DNA from: Leptospiraceae bacterium
GTDB lineage: Bacteria; Spirochaetota; Leptospiria; Turneriellales; Turneriellaceae
Direction of reading: 5' to 3'
Assembly: GCA_025055765.1 (NCBI GenBank)
Contig: JANWWS010000014.1
Location: 62,001 to 126,000 of the forward strand
DNA length: 64,000 nt
Numbering within the stretch: the first letter of the stretch is position 1; each line of letters begins with the position of its first letter. The notes beneath the pieces are model-generated. The model saw only the letters and a program-made list of their open reading frames with translations. It was not told where the DNA came from and did no database searches. This document shows, piece after piece, positions 9,879 through 18,575 of this stretch. A program made the translations under genes and the position numbers.

Positions 9879-10786
9879 TGCCTGTTTTTCGTATTAGACA
9901 TCTCACGAAATACCAATATAGTGGAGTTGTTCGACATGGCCACAGTGAAGCAAGGCTCATACCTCTCGACATGCAAGCTCAAAAAGTCTTGAGCTGGAAT
10001 ATCCACATTACTCCGGAGCCACGCATTACCCATAGGCGGGAAGATTTTTTTGGCAATCAGGTTCTTTATTTTTCCCTCGAAGATCCCCATCAGGAGCTAG
10101 CTGTAGAGGCAAACAGCGTGGTAGAAACATGGTTTTTGCCTTTGCCGACAAAGCCCTCCACGCGTTATATTGAAATTCGCTCGCGCATCATGGCTGAGCC
10201 AGCTTTTTTTTCTGAGCGCCAATATCTCTTGAGTTCTGTGCATTGTCCTCTAGGAAGAGAGTTTCGACAATTTTTTTTAGCTATTTGCCCACCAAATACC
10301 ACCCTCTTAGATGCGTTAGGTCGCCTGGGAGAGATCATAAAAAAGGATTTCACATACGATCGCCATTTTACGACCATCCACACGCCAGTAATGGAAATCC
10401 TGAAGCACCGCCGTGGCGTCTGCCAGGATTTCGCTCATCTGTGCATCTCGTTGTTTCGTTCTGTAGGTGTGCCGGCCCGTTATGTAAGCGGCTATCTAGA
10501 AACTCAACCACCACCAGGCAAGGAGAAACTACGTGGGGCTGATGCAAGCCATGCTTGGTTTGCAGTATTTGATCCCAACCTTGGTTGGCTTGAGTTTGAC
10601 CCGACAAACAATAAATTTCCAGATGATTCTTACATCCGCTTGGCTTGGGGTAGGGATTATGCCGATGTTTCCCCCCTAAAAGGAGTCCTTTACGAAGGTG
10701 GCAGTCAAACTCTGCAAGTGGCGGTCGATGTAGATCGCATAGCAGAGCAAAAGTTTTCTTTGATTTCTGCCGAAACAAGCCATTAG
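9878..10786 (+). CDS. Transglutaminase-like protease/amidase
   Basis: Transglutaminase-like cysteine enzyme, 302 residues, with an N-terminal beta domain of the bacterial transglutaminase type (MPVFRIRHLTKYQYS) and a papain-like core. The catalytic triad is visible: C182 in RGVCQDFAHL, H225 in ASHAWFAVF and D241 in LEFDPTNN. No signal peptide, so probably cytoplasmic. Such proteins are regular partners of circularly permuted ATP-grasp and alpha-E genes and are thought to cleave or transfer the amide bond the ATP-grasp enzyme makes. ATG overlaps the preceding stop by one base and the next gene begins inside this stop codon, so the operon is tightly coupled. Confidence 0.9.
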   Translation: MPVFRIRHLTKYQYSGVVRHGHSEARLIPLDMQAQKVLSWNIHITPEPRITHRREDFFGNQVLYFSLEDPHQELAVEANSVVETWFLPLPTKPSTRYIEIRSRIMAEPAFFSERQYLLSSVHCPLGREFRQFFLAICPPNTTLLDALGRLGEIIKKDFTYDRHFTTIHTPVMEILKHRRGVCQDFAHLCISLFRSVGVPARYVSGYLETQPPPGKEKLRGADASHAWFAVFDPNLGWLEFDPTNNKFPDDSYIRLAWGRDYADVSPLKGVLYEGGSQTLQVAVDVDRIAEQKFSLISAETSH

Positions 10787-11307
10787 TGAGCCTCTTTTTG
10801 CAAAAAATTCTTCCTTGGCTCTTTGTTTTTCTTTTAGCCTGCCAAAAACGTACGGGAGAGCTTGCTTTTGCCTTGGTCGATGAAAGCACCATGTCACCTC
10901 TCGAAGCATATAACTTTGTACCTCGCCGTTTTTATAAATCCCTAGCGAAAGGCATTTTTCCCGATAATAAGAAGCTATGGTTTGTATACCGGCCCCCTTT
11001 GGAACTAACTCTTTATGGTAAGCCTATATTTATCTTTGCCTTGCAAAAGAAAAGTCTGGGTTATCTAGATATTGATCTACGACGCAAAACCGTAGATCCG
11101 CAAGATGGGGTCATACGGGATTTCTATGAAAATCTACAGGAGGGAGACTATCGCTTGCGCATAACAACCCCCGAAGAGGTGCTTTTAGAATATGATTTTG
11201 AAATTATCTCGATGCGCGACCAGGACATTGTAAATTACGAAGAGGAAGTTATTCCTGACTCTCAAGAGGGATTAGAAGTGGATGACATTAGAAGCTTGAG
11301 CTATTAG
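10786..11307 (+). CDS. Putative lipoprotein at end of ATP-grasp operon
   Basis: 173-residue protein of unknown family. It starts with GTG overlapping the transglutaminase stop by one base. The N-terminus is a short hydrophobic signal ending FLLACQK, a lipobox with Cys19, so it is probably a periplasmic lipoprotein. The mature part is mostly beta with a segment resembling a carbohydrate-binding or Ig-like fold, ending in an acidic tail. Strict coupling to four genes of the ATP-grasp/alpha-E/transglutaminase system makes it a candidate partner, although the other proteins have no obvious signal peptides. The 3' end overlaps the convergent AAA gene by 20 bases. Confidence 0.65.
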   Translation: MSLFLQKILPWLFVFLLACQKRTGELAFALVDESTMSPLEAYNFVPRRFYKSLAKGIFPDNKKLWFVYRPPLELTLYGKPIFIFALQKKSLGYLDIDLRRKTVDPQDGVIRDFYENLQEGDYRLRITTPEEVLLEYDFEIISMRDQDIVNYEEEVIPDSQEGLEVDDIRSLSY

Positions 11308-12547
11308 CTCGAGCGGAGTTAAGAGCCTGCAGATAGTCTTGCAGTTGTGGCAAGACTATCTCCTGTTTTTGTTCTAAAATGATTTCTCGTGCTTTTTTAC
11401 GCTCGGCTTTTTTGCAGATGTCTTTGATAGCACGGGGGGAGAGTCCTAGCATTTTCTTTGCCAAGTGTGCTTTCTCACTTTGTGTTAGATGCCGTGCATA
11501 GAGGGCAAGCATCGCTATAATGTCGTCTTCTGCAGGTAGGGGGAATTCCAAAATGGTATCGAATCTTGACATGAGGGCTGGATCTAGATCTTGGGGTCGA
11601 TTGGTTGCTCCAATGGTGAGATAATTGGTCTTACTTTCTAAACCCTCAATTTTACGCAAAAGTACAGATAGCATGCGGCGAGTTGCTTCAAAGAGTTTTT
11701 CGTTTCTTGAAGGTGCAAGAGAATCAATTTCATCTAAGAAAATAATGAGCCCTTTTTCTGGAGCCTGGGCAGCTATATCAAAAATCATGGCCAGTCTTTT
11801 GCTTGATTCTCCGTAATAGGCAGATAAGATATTTTCAAGGGGAACATAGACGAGTGGATAGCTTGCCTCATGCCCAATAATTTTAGCCATAGTGGTTTTA
11901 CCGACCCCCGGAGGGCCACTAAAGAGAACAGCTCGTGGTCTATTGGTTTCAAAATGCCGTCTCGTTTTGTGGGTAATGCTGTCATATACCTCAGGGTGTA
12001 ACAAGGGTAAAATAATAGTTTCCATGATTTGATTTTTAACCTCTTCATAACCAGCAAAGTCTTCTAGCGTAAGGTGGGTTTCTTGAGGCAAAAAAATTTG
12101 GCAACCTGCAGAGCGCAGTTGTTCTAAGGGGTTCTCATTTTTTTTTCTTGCCACAAAGGCGCGCACGAGAGCATTAATTAGGGAAATTTCACTCTGGGTG
12201 GGATTCCCTCGTTTTCTAATCTCCAATTGTTTTTCTGTACCAAGAGCACTTAGTCTTATTTTTATTTGTTCAAAAAGACCCTCTGTAGAAAAAAGATTGT
12301 TATTGAGGGCTTGTAGACTTAGGTACCCTTTTTCATAGGTATGGATACGCCAGTTTTCTTTAAATCTTTTTGCAATCGAAATGAGCTCAAGAAAATCCTC
12401 AGGAAAAACCTCATCTAGATGCATGAGCAAGGAAAACTCATCTTTTTCATGGCGAAACTCTAGTTGATTTTCTTTTAACCTTAGATTTTGTCTTTGTTGT
12501 TCCAAAAGTCGGTAGATTTCCCCAAAGGCTAGGGGTTCTTCTTGCAT
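11288..12547 (-). CDS. AAA ATPase, single-module
   Basis: 419-residue AAA ATPase. An N-terminal region of about 160 residues has no motif I recognise. The AAA module follows with Walker A GPPGVGKT (211-218), Walker B IIFLDEIDSL, the second region of homology GATNRPQDLDPALMSRFD with its arginine finger, and a C-terminal lid. This is the classical AAA clade (FtsH/p97/katanin-like), so it should hexamerise and remodel or unfold proteins; there is no protease domain. It is transcribed divergently from a HEAT-repeat gene 70 bases away and converges on the ATP-grasp operon with a 20-base overlap. Client unknown. Confidence 0.82.
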   Translation of the reverse strand: MQEEPLAFGEIYRLLEQQRQNLRLKENQLEFRHEKDEFSLLMHLDEVFPEDFLELISIAKRFKENWRIHTYEKGYLSLQALNNNLFSTEGLFEQIKIRLSALGTEKQLEIRKRGNPTQSEISLINALVRAFVARKKNENPLEQLRSAGCQIFLPQETHLTLEDFAGYEEVKNQIMETIILPLLHPEVYDSITHKTRRHFETNRPRAVLFSGPPGVGKTTMAKIIGHEASYPLVYVPLENILSAYYGESSKRLAMIFDIAAQAPEKGLIIFLDEIDSLAPSRNEKLFEATRRMLSVLLRKIEGLESKTNYLTIGATNRPQDLDPALMSRFDTILEFPLPAEDDIIAMLALYARHLTQSEKAHLAKKMLGLSPRAIKDICKKAERKKAREIILEQKQEIVLPQLQDYLQALNSARANSSSF

Positions 12548-12617
12548 GGCATATTTTAAGAGTATGGCTTCATTTGTAAAAAACTTTACACTAAATTTTC
12601 TCTACTTTTCTGGAGCT

Positions 12618-13964
12618 ATGAAAAAGCGTTTCATTTTTTTGTTTTTAATTTTCTCTCGGCTTAATTCACTTTCTCTATCAGAACAACTAACCCAGGCATT
12701 TGAGAAAGAAAAATATAATGAGGTCTTAAAGATTTTAAAAGAAAATAAATCTCTAGTTAATGAGTTTTGGGAAAAAATTGAGAAAGTAGCCCTCGAAAAA
12801 GATGAAAGAGGACTTCGCCAACTCTACTTAGAATTTTATCCTAAAAACTTAGAAAATAATTTGCTTGCGGATAATCAAAGGCAGAGTTTGAGCCTTATCA
12901 TTTCGCGTGAGTTGCGCTTTTTGCGCAATCTTAATTACCATCGTGATGAGGATGTATTAGCAATACGCCGATGTTTTGAGCTAATTTTTTATTATGAGTT
13001 AAGGGAAAATTTTTATGATGTGCTTCCCTTCATTGTATATCCTTTGCTTGAGGTGCGCCGCGATGCCTATCGTACCTTGGCGCTGTTTAAAGATGATCGC
13101 ATGTTTCCAGCAATAATGAAACTCTTGAATTCTGAAAATGCACTGGAGAGAACTTATGCCCTTGATGCTTTGTATTACATTAGAGATGAAAGGACTATGC
13201 CCATCTTAATTCAAGCGCTTAAAGATAAAAACAAGTCTGTACGCTATTATGCAATCCGAACTTTAGAGAGTTTAGAGAAAAATGATGCTATTCCTTATTT
13301 TATTCGCATATTGCAAGAAGATGTGGATCCCGAGGTACGTATAAAATCTATCCATGCCTTGGTGCATCTCAATGCTCGCTCAGCTTTTTCTGCCATAGCC
13401 AGGGCTGTTTCTGATGAAAATAGTGAGGTTCGTCGTGAAGCAACGAGAGCCCTCGTTTATTTTGCAGAGCCATCAGGGAGCTATTATATTTCGGAGCAGT
13501 TAGCCCGTGAAACGGAAAATGAGCTTCAGCTTGAGCAAATTGAGGCACTTATGCGACTTAAAAATTCGGGGGGGATGGCAGGTTTAAATCGTGTCATGAT
13601 GCGCGAAACGAATCTCAAAGTAAGGCTGTGGGCACTTTATGTGGCGGGCTATCTTGCTGATATGCGCGGCTATGATGCTGTTCTCAGTAATGTTTATCAC
13701 CAAAGCCCTGAGATTCGTGCCGAGGCAGCGTTTGCCTTGGGTTATTTTCGTAACAAAAGTGCGGTTAAGCCTCTACTTGCATTAGTTAAATATGATTTAG
13801 AGTATGCCGTGCAGGCTGCTGCGCTCTTTGCTATTTTAAAGATTAACCATGAGGAGTCTTTCCCGGAGCTTTTTGAAATTATGGAGGAACACCAGGATGT
13901 ACGAATACGCTATCAAGCAAAGCAAGTTTTGCAAAAGCTATTACAAGATCGTTTTCGCAAATGA
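12618..13964 (+). CDS. HEAT-repeat protein with signal peptide
   Basis: 448-residue protein. I place the start at ATG 12618 (MKKRFIFLFLIF...), preceded closely by GGAG, because this gives a normal cleavable signal peptide; the upstream in-frame ATG at 12546 would bury it. The mature protein is helical, with at least eight HEAT/PBS-lyase-like repeats between about residues 130 and 440 (units such as RRDAYRTLALFKDDRMFPAI and VRYYAIRTLESLEKNDAIPY). Such scaffolds bind proteins; a periplasmic or outer-membrane role is likely. It overlaps the next gene by 4 bases (ATGA), so the two probably form an operon. Confidence 0.78.
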   Translation: MKKRFIFLFLIFSRLNSLSLSEQLTQAFEKEKYNEVLKILKENKSLVNEFWEKIEKVALEKDERGLRQLYLEFYPKNLENNLLADNQRQSLSLIISRELRFLRNLNYHRDEDVLAIRRCFELIFYYELRENFYDVLPFIVYPLLEVRRDAYRTLALFKDDRMFPAIMKLLNSENALERTYALDALYYIRDERTMPILIQALKDKNKSVRYYAIRTLESLEKNDAIPYFIRILQEDVDPEVRIKSIHALVHLNARSAFSAIARAVSDENSEVRREATRALVYFAEPSGSYYISEQLARETENELQLEQIEALMRLKNSGGMAGLNRVMMRETNLKVRLWALYVAGYLADMRGYDAVLSNVYHQSPEIRAEAAFALGYFRNKSAVKPLLALVKYDLEYAVQAAALFAILKINHEESFPELFEIMEEHQDVRIRYQAKQVLQKLLQDRFRK

Positions 13965-14428
13965 AGAAAGAGCCAGCTAAAATTTTTGTGCTTTTAAGCT
14001 TTGAAAGTGACAATTCTCTTATTGAATCTCTGCGTAGCCTTGAAGATGAATTAGGAGAATCTTTTTATTTTACAGTTAATTTTTCGGTTAGCAATCATAA
14101 AAATCACAGGCTTATGGGGTATAACAAAAGATTTTATCGTGAAGATTTAAGAGCTTTTTTTGCCTCAAAAAAGAGGCTGCGCCGAAAAATTAGGCAAAGC
14201 CTCAGTGAAGCTATCTTTGGTTGTGTGAGCTTGTCTAAAGTAGAAAGTATTCATGAAGATGATTCTCCCTATCGAATTTATGTGGATGGCTATTACCAGC
14301 AGGTCCAGCTTGTCTGGGCTAATTATACTTACTTACCAATAAGTGGAACCTTGCCTGTAATGGCAACCAAGACAGCTATTACCTTCTTTTCTGATCTACG
14401 TCGGTTTCTTGCGGGCAAAGGGAAGTAA
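13961..14428 (+). CDS. Hypothetical protein
   Basis: 155-residue protein without recognised domain, translationally coupled (ATGA) to the HEAT-repeat gene. No signal peptide. It has a basic stretch near residues 70-78 (KKRLRRKIR) and a beta-rich C-terminal half. It overlaps the convergent tilS 3' end by 50 bases. Reality is supported by the coupling and by a reading frame free of stops; function unknown. Confidence 0.6.
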   Translation: MKKEPAKIFVLLSFESDNSLIESLRSLEDELGESFYFTVNFSVSNHKNHRLMGYNKRFYREDLRAFFASKKRLRRKIRQSLSEAIFGCVSLSKVESIHEDDSPYRIYVDGYYQQVQLVWANYTYLPISGTLPVMATKTAITFFSDLRRFLAGKGK

Positions 14429-14798
14429 TCACTCCCAACCCTAAATGTCGCATGTCGATTCTTAAGATCTCATAATTTCTTTGGGGATGTAGTTCTAATA
14501 AGACATATTGCCGTTGTCGACGAGAGAGACGATATTCTGAAAAAATTTTATGTAGGGCTTTTCTTCCAAAGCTCAAGGAAATAAAATATTTTTTTCCTCG
14601 CAGAACATCTTGTTGTAGAAATAACTTAAGCTCAGGGATATGAAGACGTCCTTTGCGGAAAGTGAGAAAGATTTGACCGTACCAGTTTTCTTTTTCCAAA
14701 ACATAGGGTCCATATTTAAGTGAAAGTTTTTGTTCTAGGCTTTGCCTTAAACTTCTCTTCAGTGGAAAAAGACCGAGAATTTTTAAGCCTTCCTGCAA
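14379..14798 (-). CDS. tilS: TilS C-terminal part, split off by frameshift
   Basis: This frame carries the C-terminal half of tRNA(Ile)-lysidine synthetase. It has an internal TTG usable as a start (14798), but stays open without a stop up to the A10 run at 14861-14870 inside the upstream tilS frame. Its last third, around RKALHKIFSEYRLSRRQRQY, matches the pattern of the TilS C-terminal tRNA-binding domain (a KL-K-LF-e-pattern followed by basic residues). Adding one A to the run joins both parts into a single protein of about 430 residues, the normal TilS length. It should be read as one gene with the next entry, not as an independent protein. Confidence 0.72.
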   Translation of the reverse strand: MQEGLKILGLFPLKRSLRQSLEQKLSLKYGPYVLEKENWYGQIFLTFRKGRLHIPELKLFLQQDVLRGKKYFISLSFGRKALHKIFSEYRLSRRQRQYVLLELHPQRNYEILRIDMRHLGLGVITSLCPQETDVDQKRR

Positions 14799-14827
14799 AA
14801 TAAAGAGCTGCTGATTCTTACTTAAGT

Positions 14828-15670
14828 TTAAGAAATTCTTAAGGGGATAGAGAAGCTCTCTTTTTTTTTTATCTCTAAAAAAGTAAAGTTTTCAAAGTTG
14901 GATATGTAGGCTATGTCAGTATACTTTGAGGGAATAAGGATAATCTCAGGGGATATTTTTTCGTTTAAGAAATTCTTGCGAGAACGCCGCAAACCCGTAG
15001 GATGAAAGGTAAGCACCTGACGCACCAGGCCTCTTTGGCTATACTCGGCAGCGTTATAGGGGTCATCCCAGTAAGGCAATTTTAGTTCCTGGCAAATATC
15101 TCGTATTTCGCTGCGCGTTAGATGAGCGACGGGGTAAAGATACATCCGGCCGGATATTTTTTCTAGGGTAGCTATTGGATAAATAGCATTGGGAGAAGCG
15201 CCCCGGTTTAAGCGCAAGACTACGGTTTCAAGCCAGTCTGAGAGATTATGCCCTGTAGAGATGGCTGCCTCAGGGGGTGCGATTTTTTCTAGCAAACGGC
15301 GGCGCACGAGAGAGCCAGCTCGTTCAAAAGAGGTCTTTAGTCTCTTGGCGATGCGCTTCACTGGTCTGTGATATAAGTGAAAAGAAACATGTTGCTCACC
15401 AAGGAAATTTTTAGCAAAGGTATAGTGGTCATATAAAATTTTTTTGCGCATTTCCATGTCTGGGTAGGGAAGTCCGTGGTCTAAGAAAAAAAGATGTAGT
15501 TCTTTTAAGGAAATTTTCGAGGAAATAGCAAGGATAAAATAAAGACTTAATACAGAATCTGCACCCCCAGAAAAACCTAGATAGATTTTTTCTATTGATA
15601 TGTCCTTATCGAGTTCGTTTAAAAGATTTTTACTTAATTTTTCTTCCCAGCCGGTAGCGGGACAAAACAT
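14828..15670 (-). CDS. tilS: tRNA(Ile)-lysidine synthetase, N-terminal catalytic part
   Basis: TilS converts the wobble cytidine of tRNA-Ile(CAU) to lysidine, an essential modification for reading AUA. The PP-loop SGGADS lies at residues 34-39 and the second signature GHNLSDWLETVVLRLNRG near 145-162. In this frame the protein ends at 280 residues, about 150 short of the family, just after a lysine run encoded by ten A (minus strand, 14861-14870). The missing C-terminal domains are in the -1 frame immediately downstream. The ATG overlaps pth by 41 bases, so it is the last gene of the ispE-prs-pth operon. The split is either a sequencing indel, ribosomal or transcriptional slippage, or a real mutation. 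Confidence 0.88.
   Translation of the reverse strand: MFCPATGWEEKLSKNLLNELDKDISIEKIYLGFSGGADSVLSLYFILAISSKISLKELHLFFLDHGLPYPDMEMRKKILYDHYTFAKNFLGEQHVSFHLYHRPVKRIAKRLKTSFERAGSLVRRRLLEKIAPPEAAISTGHNLSDWLETVVLRLNRGASPNAIYPIATLEKISGRMYLYPVAHLTRSEIRDICQELKLPYWDDPYNAAEYSQRGLVRQVLTFHPTGLRRSRKNFLNEKISPEIILIPSKYTDIAYISNFENFTFLEIKKKESFSIPLRIS
14861..14870 (-). other. A10 homopolymer at tilS frame break
   Basis: Ten consecutive A on the minus strand within the lysine codons of tilS, flanked by T and G. Runs of this length promote polymerase and ribosome slippage and are also a common place for indel errors. Re-reading one A, or one extra A, moves translation into the frame encoding the TilS C-terminal domains. 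Confidence 0.75.
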
Positions 15671-16229
15671 CTTCGATATCCTGGGTTAAAATGGAGCGCA
15701 GAGCTGCTTCTGCGTCATTTATAACTTCGATAATCCTCATGTTTTCGCTCATGTGAAAGTCGCTCATGAGATGTTTTTGTATTTCTTCTTCGGTAGGAGG
15801 CCTACTTTGGTCAGAGCGAGGAATAGGGCCAATGCCAACGCGAATGCGTACAAAACGGTCTGATTTTAATCCTTCAATAATGGATTGCACACCTTCATGG
15901 GGGATTTCTAGAGCTCCCCGGGCTACCACGACATCCGTGTAGTCAAGGCTGTAGTCATCGTGAATAACGATAATATTAGCTACCGGTACTCTTAAAAAAG
16001 AAGCAATGTAGAGTACAGCCTCACCCGAGAGATTCATAAAGGTCTGGGGCTTGAGTAGGACAAGCTTATGTCCTTCAAAGTCTCCCACGCCCAATAGTGA
16101 TTTTTTTTTCTTGGTTTTAATTTGGATGTTCATATTATTGGCAAGAACATCTACAATTTTAAAACCAATATTGCGGCGGTTGTTCATGTAGCGGTCGCCC
16201 GGGTTACCGAGACCAATCACAAGTTTCAT
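15630..16229 (-). CDS. pth: Peptidyl-tRNA hydrolase family protein, altered active site
   Basis: 199-residue Pth family member; Pth releases peptides from prematurely dissociated peptidyl-tRNA. Family blocks are clear: GLGNPG at the start, KPQTFMNLSG near 60-69, IVIHDD near 87-92, and RIRVGIGP. Counting against the E. coli enzyme, the asparagines N10 and N68 and the catalytic aspartate are kept (N9, N66, D91/D92). The catalytic His20 is Arg19 here (NNRRNIGF instead of a TRHN-type block), and the GGHNGLKS block reads EIPHEGVQS, putting Glu112 at Asn114. It may be inactive or mechanistically different. It lies 5 bases after rplY, the usual rplY-pth neighbourhood, and overlaps tilS. Confidence 0.85.
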   Translation of the reverse strand: MKLVIGLGNPGDRYMNNRRNIGFKIVDVLANNMNIQIKTKKKKSLLGVGDFEGHKLVLLKPQTFMNLSGEAVLYIASFLRVPVANIIVIHDDYSLDYTDVVVARGALEIPHEGVQSIIEGLKSDRFVRIRVGIGPIPRSDQSRPPTEEEIQKHLMSDFHMSENMRIIEVINDAEAALRSILTQDIEDVLSRYRLGRKIK

Positions 16230-16234
16230 AAAAT

Positions 16235-16816
16235 CTACTTATTAGCCTCGGCTTTTTCTTCACTTTCTGCTTTTGCGCTTCTTGTAATATGACAAATAGC
16301 GGGATTTCCTTCCATGAGTATCCTAGCCCCCTCGGGCAGCTTAAGGTCATTGACATGTAAAATATCGCCAATTTTCATATGGCTTACATCAATTTCTAAA
16401 GACGGCATAAGGTCTTTGGGGTATATTTCAATGACCACCTCATGCAAGAATTGTTCCATAACCCCGCCTTCCTTTACACCCTGTGCCTTGCCAGTAAGAT
16501 GAATGGCCACATGGGTGCGGATTTTTTCCCCAAAGGTAACCCGGTAGAAATCTAAGTGCAATACCTCTTCCGTTACGGGGTGGAGTTCATAGTCTTTTAC
16601 AAAGACTACTTCATTTTTACCTTCAAGTTCAAGATCAATGAGCACCGACTCATTTACTCCATGGGCAAAAAGACGGTTCACATCCCGCTTCCAGACCTGT
16701 ATATGGTCTGTTTTGCCATGGTTATAGATTACCGCGGGTATAAAGCCTTGCCTGCGCAGGCGAGAGGCTTTTTCGGCCAAATCTCTTTTTTTTGCTTTGA
16801 GTTGTAGTCTTTCCAT
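16235..16816 (-). CDS. rplY: 50S ribosomal protein L25, CTC/TL5 form
   Basis: 193-residue L25 of the long CTC type. An N-terminal 5S rRNA-binding domain (about 1-95, with GFIPAVIYNHGK) is followed by the C-terminal TL5 beta domain (about 100-185) and a short charged tail. It binds 5S rRNA in the large subunit. A strong ribosome-binding site (AAGGAG) precedes the ATG. It sits between prs and pth, an order common in bacteria. Confidence 0.95.
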   Translation of the reverse strand: MERLQLKAKKRDLAEKASRLRRQGFIPAVIYNHGKTDHIQVWKRDVNRLFAHGVNESVLIDLELEGKNEVVFVKDYELHPVTEEVLHLDFYRVTFGEKIRTHVAIHLTGKAQGVKEGGVMEQFLHEVVIEIYPKDLMPSLEIDVSHMKIGDILHVNDLKLPEGARILMEGNPAICHITRSAKAESEEKAEANK

Positions 16817-16839
16817 AACCTTCTCCTTTCTAAAAAATA

Positions 16840-17781
16840 TTACAAAAAGAGAGAACTCACTGACCTTTCATCATGAATTCTCACAATAGCCTCGGCAATG
16901 AGGGGCGCCACAGAGAGAATTTTCATTTGGGGCAGGATTTTTTCGGGGGGGATCTTTATGCTGTTGGTAAGGAGTATCTCTTTTAAGGGACTTGATCTTA
17001 GCTTCTCAATAGCAGGACCTGAGAGCACTGCGTGGGTAGCTGCGGCATAGATTTCTTTGGCACCATTCTCGTACAGGGCAAAAGCACCTTTTACTATGGT
17101 GCCAGCCGTGTCGATCATATCATCTACAAGTACACAGGTTTTTCCCTCAACACTGCCCACTATGTGCATAATTTCAGCTTCGTTAGCTCTTTCCCTTCTC
17201 TTGTCGATGATAGCTAGGCTTGCATTGAGCTGCTTGGCAAAAAAGCGTGCTCTCTCGGCTCCTCCTGAGTCAGGAGAGACAATCACGAGATTTTGAAGGG
17301 CACGTTTTTTTAGTTCTTGTATTAAAACGGGGGCAGCAAAGAGATGGTCCACTGGAATTTCAAAAAAGCCTTGAATTTGGTCTGCGTGTAGGTCAAGGCA
17401 GAGCATGCGGCGCACGCCAACAGCTTCAAACATGGTGGCCACTACCTTTGCGGAAATGGGAACACGGGGTTCTACCTTTCTATCTTGACGGCCGTAGCCA
17501 TAGTAAGGGGTTACCACGGTGATACGCCGTGCTGAGGCTCTCCGCAGTGCGTCGACCAAAAGCATGACTTCCATAATGTGGTCGTTAGCAGGATAGGAGG
17601 TAGATTGGATGAGAAACACATCCGAGCCGCGTACGTTGTCAGCCACCTTTACCGAAATCTCGCCATCAGAAAATCGGCGCAGCTCTGTAGGGGTAAGTTC
17701 AATCCCAATATAGCGAGCAATTTCCTCAGCTAATGGTAAATTGGAGCTACCAGCAATTAACTTAAGATCGGCTTCTTTCAT
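16840..17781 (-). CDS. prs: Ribose-phosphate pyrophosphokinase
   Basis: Makes PRPP from ribose 5-phosphate and ATP, for nucleotide, histidine and NAD synthesis. 313 residues, the usual class I length. Visible signatures: the [16 protein letters not shown] loop, the [13 protein letters not shown]-binding segment, the [10 protein letters not shown] region and the PRPP loop [12 protein letters not shown]. The ATG lies 20 bases inside the 3' end of the glmU-like gene, indicating coupled translation. NadC, a PRPP user, is also in this window. Confidence 0.96.
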   Translation of the reverse strand: MKEADLKLIAGSSNLPLAEEIARYIGIELTPTELRRFSDGEISVKVADNVRGSDVFLIQSTSYPANDHIMEVMLLVDALRRASARRITVVTPYYGYGRQDRKVEPRVPISAKVVATMFEAVGVRRMLCLDLHADQIQGFFEIPVDHLFAAPVLIQELKKRALQNLVIVSPDSGGAERARFFAKQLNASLAIIDKRRERANEAEIMHIVGSVEGKTCVLVDDMIDTAGTIVKGAFALYENGAKEIYAAATHAVLSGPAIEKLRSSPLKEILLTNSIKIPPEKILPQMKILSVAPLIAEAIVRIHDERSVSSLFL

Positions 17782-18559
17782 AAGATCTTGCCTGATACAA
17801 CTTTTCTAAAGTTTCTAACTGGTCTTTGGAGTTCACCCCATAAAATTCCAAAGGGTTTTCTGAAGTATAGCTAGAGACTTTTTTTCCCCTGCGAAGGAGT
17901 TCTTCTACCATATCGGTCAAATAGTACTCATTTTGGGCGTTGTTGCAACTTAGGTTTTTTAGGTAAGGCCAAAGGCTCTGGTCACGAAAAACAAAGATGC
18001 CAGTATTAATTTCATTAATTTGTTTTTCTTCCTCGGTTGCATCTTTATCTTCTTTTATAGCCACAATCTCACCCATTGCGTTACGTACAATACGGCCATA
18101 ACCAGCTGGATTGTTTAACCTAGTGGTAATCACAAGGACATCGCTTTCCTCTGCTATGGCTTGATAGACGGCATTTCTGAGGGTGGTACTTTTTAATAAG
18201 GGAACATCCCCTAATAAGACCACCACATAGGGAAATTTACCTCGGGAGGTAGCTTCTGCTACCATCACAGCATGGCCTGTGCCGAGTTGCTCTTCCTGTA
18301 TAGCAAAGTAAAAATTTACCCCCTCGACGCCCTCGGCCCATTCTAAAATGGTACGCTCCACTTCTTCTTTCCCATAACCTAAGACACTGGTGATACTGGC
18401 AAGACCTGCTGTTACGGCGCTCGAAAGCACGTGAAGGATAAGAGGGGTCCCCCCCAGGGGGTGTAGGACCTTGGGGAGGGGGCTTTTCATGCGGGTGCCC
18501 TTACCTGCCGCAAGGACAATGGCATGGGCCGGAAGGATTGTTCGTTTCTCTTTTTCCAT
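17762..18559 (-). CDS. glmU: UDP-N-acetylglucosamine pyrophosphorylase domain (GlmU N-terminal half only)
   Basis: 265-residue nucleotidyltransferase with the GlmU uridylyltransferase signature [12 protein letters not shown] followed by [11 protein letters not shown], and the [10 protein letters not shown] and LLGDVPLL blocks. It should make UDP-GlcNAc from GlcNAc-1-P and UTP. The left-handed beta-helix acetyltransferase domain of full GlmU (about 200 residues) is absent, because the frame ends inside prs. Acetylation of glucosamine-1-P would need another protein. The gene starts 16 bases after the tRNA-Gln end, with a GGGG-rich ribosome-binding region. The symbol marks the N-terminal domain only. 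Confidence 0.85.
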   Translation of the reverse strand: MEKEKRTILPAHAIVLAAGKGTRMKSPLPKVLHPLGGTPLILHVLSSAVTAGLASITSVLGYGKEEVERTILEWAEGVEGVNFYFAIQEEQLGTGHAVMVAEATSRGKFPYVVVLLGDVPLLKSTTLRNAVYQAIAEESDVLVITTRLNNPAGYGRIVRNAMGEIVAIKEDKDATEEEKQINEINTGIFVFRDQSLWPYLKNLSCNNAQNEYYLTDMVEELLRRGKKVSSYTSENPLEFYGVNSKDQLETLEKLYQARSYERSRS

Positions 18560-18575
18560 AGCCCCCCGCTATCAT

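Noticed and set aside
10368-10892. 174-residue minus-strand frame opposite the transglutaminase gene
   Set aside because: It lies inside a gene with an intact catalytic triad and has no family pattern.
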